10,156 nt of DNA. It comes from Spirochaeta_B sp964398645. Lineage in GTDB: Bacteria > Spirochaetota > Spirochaetia > DSM-27196 > DSM-8902. Within the stretch, counting starts at the first letter, position 1; every line of letters starts with the position of its first letter. Of the stretch, positions 6,891 to 10,156 are shown piece by piece. The notes beneath the pieces were generated by a model. It saw only the letters and a program-made list of their open reading frames with translations. It had not been told where the DNA came from and searched no databases. Position numbers and translations under genes: made by a program. The stretch spans positions 1-10,156 of the forward strand of contig CAYNNU010000076.1 of NCBI GenBank assembly GCA_964398645.1, read 5' to 3'.

Positions 6891-8834
6891 ATGAAAACCA
6901 TTCGCCGCACCATACAAATCCCCATTATCGCCGTATTCTTTACGGTCTTGTCGATGATTTCTCTGTATGCCTATCATGAACAGCACACGGCAGTGTATAG
7001 CTTGATGGATTCTGTTGTGCATTCCAATCTACAAAAACTGGTTGGAACGGTAGAGGAATCAAGTCAAGGGATTGAGCGCTTACGTGACTCATTGAATGTG
7101 AACTATTTGCGGATTGCTCAATGTGTTTCTGCCTTAATCGCGGCTGATACCAGCTTGCTCAGACCGGAAAATATGCAGCAGCTGGCAGAGGAAATCGGGG
7201 TTCCCGAAATTCATATTTCAGACAGGAATGGGATTTTACGCTGGGGCAATATCCCATCATTTTATGGTTATGATTATGCATCATCAATTCAGTCTTCAGC
7301 GTTTTTGCCGGCTTTGGAAAATCCTGAATTTGCATTAGCGCAAGCGGCGACCCCACGTGGAATCGATAGCACACTGTTTCAATATATTGGAGTAGCACGG
7401 CAGGATTCGCCGGGAATTGTGCAGATTGGGGTGGAGCCGCGAGAGTTGGAGCGCCTAGTGTACAATAACCGACTTGAACGGATTGCAGGCAATGCTCGTT
7501 TTGGCCAGAATGGTTTTTTTCTGGTGGCGAATACCGATGGGGTTTTGCTGTATCATCCTGATGCAAATATGCTGGGCAAGAATTTGCATGATTATTCCTG
7601 CTTTGATTCTGTTTTCGCTCCTGATATTTCAAATGTTGATTCAGAAGAAGACGTGATCCAATTTTTAGTTGATGGTGAAAAAATGTACGCCGCTTTTACC
7701 CGGCATCAGGATTACATAATTATTGCCGGTATTCCCCAGAGGGAGTTTACGGCATCCCTTTTTGTATTGTGGCGGCGATTGTTAGGGGCAAGCATCTTTG
7801 CTCTTCTTGCCGCTTCATTTGTGGTGTTTCGGGTTTCTCAAAAAAGCATTATCGCGCCGGTAAAAAAACTCAATGAAAGCTTGCATCTTATGGCTCAGGG
7901 AAACCTAGATTGTTCTTTGAGTGAAAAACGGGTCGATGAGTTTGGCGAAATGGCACGCAATTTTAATGCGGTTGTAGCAAGCTTGCGGGCATTTATGCAG
8001 AAAGTGCGGGAAATGATTTTTGTGCTGTCCCAGTCTGCTATGGGTTTGTCTTCTTCTGCTCAGCAAGGCGCAAGTACTGCCAGTCAGCAGTCATCTGCAG
8101 TGAAAGAAATTGTAAGCACAATGGAAGATTCAGGTAACCTTTCACGGTCAATAGAGGGCAAGATGAAAGAGCTGCAAGCGCTTGCCATGGATACTCAACA
8201 AAAGGTGCAAACCGGCTTTGAAAAAATTCAGACTAATCTATCCATGATGGAAGAGATTGATGTTGCTAATGGGAACACCTTAAAGGGCATTGAGTTTTTG
8301 GCGGAGCGGGTGAAAAACATCTGGGAAATTGTAAATATGATTAACGCCATAGCGGATCAAACAAAAATTATTGCATTCAATGCTGAGCTTGAGGCTTCGG
8401 CCAGCGGGGAGACTGGTGAAAACTTTCAAATTGTAGCAACTGAAATTCGTCGCCTTGCTGATTCCACTGTTGCGGCAACAACCGCCATCAAAGATCGTAT
8501 TGGTGAAATCCAAAAGTCTTCCGACCAGTTGCTTACGTCTTCGCGCAATGCAACAGAAAAAATTGGACGCGGTAGCGAATTAGTGCAGAGTCTGGAAAAT
8601 TTGTTTCTGGAAATATTGGCTGGGGCTGACGTTTCTAGTGAGTCCAGCCATGAAAACGCATCATCCATTTCGCGGCAGGTAACTACATTTGATCATATTT
8701 TACTGGCTATTAAGCAAATATCCGACGGGGTTGATCAAATTGCCGAATCGACCGAGCAAACCAGTGCAACTGCGGAGCAATTGGATGAAGTGGTGGATAC
8801 TCTGCGGGAAATGCTGGAAAAATATAAGGATTAG
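6891..8834 (+). CDS. Methyl-accepting chemotaxis-type transducer (dCache-like sensor, HAMP, divergent signalling domain)
   Basis: A 647-residue inner-membrane receptor. TM1 spans about 9-28. A periplasmic region (about 35-285) looks like a double Cache domain: PEIHISDRNG (105-114) opens the distal PAS-like lobe, and GFFLVANTDG (208-217) with YIIIAGIPQREF (275-286) forms the proximal lobe. TM2 is about 290-313, then HAMP from about 314 to 366 and a coiled-coil signalling domain to the end. The hairpin tip IADQTKIIAFNAELEA (487-502) followed by SASGETGENF (503-512) aligns with the canonical IAxQTNLLALNAAIEAARAGExGxGF, but alanine 504 replaces the arginine equivalent to Tsr R388 and lysine 492 replaces the usual Asn. 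No C-terminal NWETF-like CheR/CheB tether is present (the end is MLEKYKD). An in-frame TAG at 6885-6887 means the gene cannot start earlier, yet no properly spaced Shine-Dalgarno precedes the ATG. Ligand unknown. No che genes lie in the window. Confidence 0.93.
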   Translation: MKTIRRTIQIPIIAVFFTVLSMISLYAYHEQHTAVYSLMDSVVHSNLQKLVGTVEESSQGIERLRDSLNVNYLRIAQCVSALIAADTSLLRPENMQQLAEEIGVPEIHISDRNGILRWGNIPSFYGYDYASSIQSSAFLPALENPEFALAQAATPRGIDSTLFQYIGVARQDSPGIVQIGVEPRELERLVYNNRLERIAGNARFGQNGFFLVANTDGVLLYHPDANMLGKNLHDYSCFDSVFAPDISNVDSEEDVIQFLVDGEKMYAAFTRHQDYIIIAGIPQREFTASLFVLWRRLLGASIFALLAASFVVFRVSQKSIIAPVKKLNESLHLMAQGNLDCSLSEKRVDEFGEMARNFNAVVASLRAFMQKVREMIFVLSQSAMGLSSSAQQGASTASQQSSAVKEIVSTMEDSGNLSRSIEGKMKELQALAMDTQQKVQTGFEKIQTNLSMMEEIDVANGNTLKGIEFLAERVKNIWEIVNMINAIADQTKIIAFNAELEASASGETGENFQIVATEIRRLADSTVAATTAIKDRIGEIQKSSDQLLTSSRNATEKIGRGSELVQSLENLFLEILAGADVSSESSHENASSISRQVTTFDHILLAIKQISDGVDQIAESTEQTSATAEQLDEVVDTLREMLEKYKD

Positions 8835-8842
8835 TAATGGGC

Positions 8843-8874
8843 AAAAAAAACGGCAGTCTGAGCTGCCGTTTTTT
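8843..8874. terminator. Bidirectional intrinsic terminator between chemoreceptor and membrane-protein genes
   Basis: A perfect CGGCAG / CTGCCG stem (8851-8856 and 8863-8868) encloses a 6-base loop. It is flanked by eight A residues on the left (8843-8850) and six T residues on the right (8869-8874), giving a U-tract for both directions. It lies 8 bp past the chemoreceptor stop and 3 bp past the stop of the opposing gene, so it should serve both convergent transcripts. Confidence 0.93.
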
Positions 8875-8877
8875 GTT

Positions 8878-9273
8878 TTAGCTTTTGCTTTGCTGCAATA
8901 ACCAAAGTGCTGCCAGAATTACCAACTCAGGTGATATCTTTGCAAGCCAAGCAAGCGCATTCGGTTCAAAGAGTCCGCCGCTGAAGATGTATTTCATGGC
9001 AAACATAATTGCCCAGAGAACTAAAATGACCAGTAAAAGAAGCTGGGTAATATTTTCCTTTATTACACCAAATAGGCTTAGTAACAGAAGCGCCCCTGCA
9101 ACCAGTTCTATTGTAGCAATAACGTAAGCGATGACTTTGTCGTTGCCGCCAAAAAATGAACTGATGTTGTTCATAACATTTGAAGCATCTGAAAGCCCAT
9201 AGATACCCATTAGGGTAAACATCAATCCAAAACTTAATTGCAGTAAAAATACTGAACCACTATCTTTCTTCAT
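8878..9273 (-). CDS. Small four-helix membrane protein of unknown function (DoxX-like in shape)
   Basis: A 131-residue hydrophobic protein with four predicted membrane helices (about 7-27, 46-69, 75-97 and 105-126) and a short polar tail ending QQSKS. Helix 2 carries an intramembrane glutamate (E56 in IATIELVAGALLLL), and the IELVAG pattern resembles the second helix of DoxX/SURF4-like proteins. The similarity is one of size and layout only, so I would not transfer a function. The start is well supported: AGGAGG (9284-9279) lies 5 bases before the ATG. The gene follows the cyclic-nucleotide-binding gene by 30 bp on the same strand with no terminator between, and the pair ends at the bidirectional terminator, so they form a likely operon. 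Coding is convincing from the ribosome-binding site, the full-length open frame and clear membrane periodicity. Confidence 0.8.
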   Translation of the reverse strand: MKKDSGSVFLLQLSFGLMFTLMGIYGLSDASNVMNNISSFFGGNDKVIAYVIATIELVAGALLLLSLFGVIKENITQLLLLVILVLWAIMFAMKYIFSGGLFEPNALAWLAKISPELVILAALWLLQQSKS

Positions 9274-9303
9274 TTCTTCCTCCTGGAAATGTTTTGCGTT
9301 CTT

Positions 9304-9711
9304 TTATTCTGAATCATCCTTCATAAGGTGACCATAGGTAATTTCCAAACTACGGCGCACAGAAATCTGTTCTTTGATGGTGTAATTGGCATCGCTGATT
9401 TTTTTGGCCAATTTTTTTACCAGGCGCAAAGCAAACTGGGGGTCATCTTGTATTTTTTGAATAAGCTCATCGTGGTTAAGGGCAACCAGCTTGCTGTCTG
9501 CTGCCGCAACGGCATTGGCGGTGCGTTTTGTTTGGAGCAGAAGGCCCAACTCGCCGAATTCATCACCCTTTGGAATTCTGGCTAGGACATTATGTTCGCC
9601 ATTTAACATAATGTAGATTTCAATTTCGCCTTCGATGACGAAGTACATATAATCCGAACTGCTATTTTCTTGCAGTAATTCTTCGCCTTTTTTTAATTCT
9701 ATCTGTTTCAT
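9304..9711 (-). CDS. Stand-alone cyclic-nucleotide-binding (CRP-type cNMP) domain protein
   Basis: A 135-residue single-domain protein. It has the beta-roll pattern of the CRP/PKA-R family: YFVIEGEIEIYI (23-34), a turn, ARIPKGDEFGELGLL (44-58) and KRTANAVAA (62-70), which form the phosphate-binding cassette. E54 and R63 occupy the cassette positions that contact the ribose and cyclic phosphate in CRP, so nucleotide binding is plausible, though some relatives bind nothing. A C-terminal helical stretch (84-135) follows, but no helix-turn-helix DNA-binding domain, kinase or channel is fused, so it is not a CRP-type regulator by itself. The frame is open far upstream, opposite the aminotransferase gene. 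The true start is placed at 9711 because GGAG lies 7 bases before that ATG and the domain begins at once. It is likely co-transcribed with the downstream membrane-protein gene and may act on it or at the membrane; that link is inference only. Confidence 0.88.
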   Translation of the reverse strand: MKQIELKKGEELLQENSSSDYMYFVIEGEIEIYIMLNGEHNVLARIPKGDEFGELGLLLQTKRTANAVAAADSKLVALNHDELIQKIQDDPQFALRLVKKLAKKISDANYTIKEQISVRRSLEITYGHLMKDDSE

Positions 9712-9741
9712 TTGGATACTCCGTTTTTCAGTGCTTATTGG

Positions 9742-9750
9742 ATTGTAGCA
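9742..9750 (-). promoter_or_regulatory. Extended -10 promoter for the cNMP-domain / membrane-protein operon
   Basis: On the minus strand TGC-TACAAT (9750-9742) gives a TGn extension and a 5/6 match to TATAAT. The -35 region at 17-base spacing is weak (TGGATT, 9773-9768), as is common for extended -10 promoters. The start point would lie near 9735, leaving a leader of about 24 bases that contains the GGAG site. Confidence 0.5.
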
Positions 9751-9829
9751 TGAAAGTTTTTCTGAATCCAGTAAAGTAGTATTCTGGTTGAGTAATAATC
9801 CTACATTCAAGAGTGCAATATACATCATG

Positions 9830-9859
9830 TTGACAGGGAGAAGCTTGCTGTGCTGGAAT
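9830..9859 (+). promoter_or_regulatory. Sigma70-type promoter of the aminotransferase gene
   Basis: A perfect TTGACA (9830-9835) is followed after 18 bases by TGGAAT (9854-9859, 4/6), with a TGn extension (TGC, 9851-9853). Transcription would begin near 9866, just ahead of the GGAGG ribosome-binding site at 9871-9875. The 6-bp inverted repeat GAATAT-GA-ATATTC (9856-9869) overlaps the -10 and start point and could be an operator. Confidence 0.55.
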
Positions 9860-9881
9860 ATGAATATTCTGGAGGCAAAAA

Positions 9882-10156
9882 ATGGCTGTAGCCCGTGCTG
9901 TTCTTGAGGCACAAAAGAAATCATCCTGGATTCGCAAGATGTTTGAGGAAGGTGCTGCGCTAAAACAGCAGCACGGCAAAGATGCTGTTTTTGATTTTTC
10001 TTTAGGAAATCCTGATGTTCCCCCTCCGCCCGATTTTTTTCAGGCATTACAGCGCTTTGCTGCCGATCAGGTTCCCGGAATTCATGGTTATATGCCAAAT
10101 CCTGGTTTTCCCTTTGTTCGCAAGGCCCTTGCCGCGCGAGCATCACAGAATCAGGG
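9882..10156 (+). CDS. Class I/II PLP-dependent aminotransferase, N-terminal 91 residues only
   Basis: The window ends inside this gene, so only the N-terminus is visible and the PLP lysine lies outside. The start is firm: GGAGG (9871-9875) is 6 bases before the ATG. Residues 14-23 (SSWIRKMFEE), VFDFSLGNPDVPPP (36-49) and HGYMPNPGFPFVR (68-80) match the N-terminal arm and substrate-loop region of fold-type I aspartate/alanine-type aminotransferases. SLGNPD corresponds to the usual GxPD/GxGNP motif, and HGYMPNPG to the Y(x)xxxG segment. The protein should transfer an amino group between an amino acid and a 2-oxo acid in the cytoplasm. Which substrate cannot be told from this part. It is divergent from the cNMP-domain operon and has its own promoter. 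Confidence 0.9.
   Translation, partial: MAVARAVLEAQKKSSWIRKMFEEGAALKQQHGKDAVFDFSLGNPDVPPPPDFFQALQRFAADQVPGIHGYMPNPGFPFVRKALAARASQNQ

Larger units (their letters stand above)
9712..9881. other. Divergent control region between cNMP-domain operon and aminotransferase
   Basis: This 170-bp region holds a candidate promoter for each side. It also contains two dyad-symmetric stretches: an imperfect 20-bp one at 9768-9787 beginning CCAG and ending TATTCTGG, and GAATAT-GA-ATATTC at 9856-9869, which is also followed by TGG so that TATTCTGG recurs at 9865-9872. No small coding frame with a ribosome-binding site is seen between the promoters. Confidence 0.45.

Noticed and set aside
6812..6925. A 38-residue N-terminal extension of the EAL protein, starting at 6925.
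   Set aside because: It would overlap the first codons of the divergent chemoreceptor, has no ribosome-binding site, and the shorter start at 6811 gives a normal cytoplasmic N-terminus before the first helix.
9712..10146. The long open frame upstream of the cNMP-domain gene on the minus strand.
   Set aside because: It runs antisense through the aminotransferase gene and its promoter, the peptide has no recognisable domain, and the Shine-Dalgarno at the 9711 start explains the real gene.

Overview
This window looks like ordinary chromosomal DNA from a free-living, motile or surface-sensing Gram-negative bacterium. The evidence is a periplasmic-sensor chemoreceptor, a membrane c-di-GMP phosphodiesterase, cation-coupled transporters, intrinsic termination and Shine-Dalgarno starts on several genes. 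The protein styles (divergent chemoreceptor tip, small cyclic-nucleotide-binding protein, short four-helix membrane protein) remind me most of Spirochaetota, with Desulfobacterota as the alternative. That placement is an impression, not a demonstration. I see no insertion sequence, phage gene, tRNA, rRNA or CRISPR array, and no broken gene.

Layout from left to right. (1) Positions 1-1615, minus strand: a thioredoxin-fold DUF255/YyaL-type protein whose C-terminus runs off the left edge. (2) A 121-bp divergent gap. (3) Positions 1737-4879, plus strand: a probable three-gene operon of a cation:proton antiporter, a GPH-family (MelB-like) cation:solute symporter and a macrodomain protein. The last two overlap by 8 bp. 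(4) Positions 4895-6811, minus strand: a membrane protein with a degenerate GGDEF domain and an apparently intact EAL domain, converging on the macrodomain gene with only 15 bp between stops. (5) Positions 6891-8834, plus strand: a methyl-accepting chemotaxis-type receptor, divergent from the EAL gene across a 79-bp gap and ended by a strong bidirectional terminator. (6) Positions 8878-9711, minus strand: a two-gene operon of a stand-alone cyclic-nucleotide-binding domain protein and a four-helix membrane protein. (7) Position 9882 to the right edge, plus strand: the N-terminus of a class I/II PLP-dependent aminotransferase behind a good extended -10 promoter.

Two groupings suggest joint function. 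The antiporter and the GPH symporter could couple ion gradients to uptake of a sugar or glycoside, with the macrodomain protein as a translationally coupled passenger whose role is unclear. The divergent EAL protein and chemoreceptor share one short control region. The receptor's signalling tip departs from the canonical sequence, including loss of the arginine equivalent to E. coli Tsr R388. That makes this pair the most interesting part of the window: the receptor may feed a non-standard signalling array or c-di-GMP control rather than classical flagellar chemotaxis. I did not find a clear-cut undescribed system.
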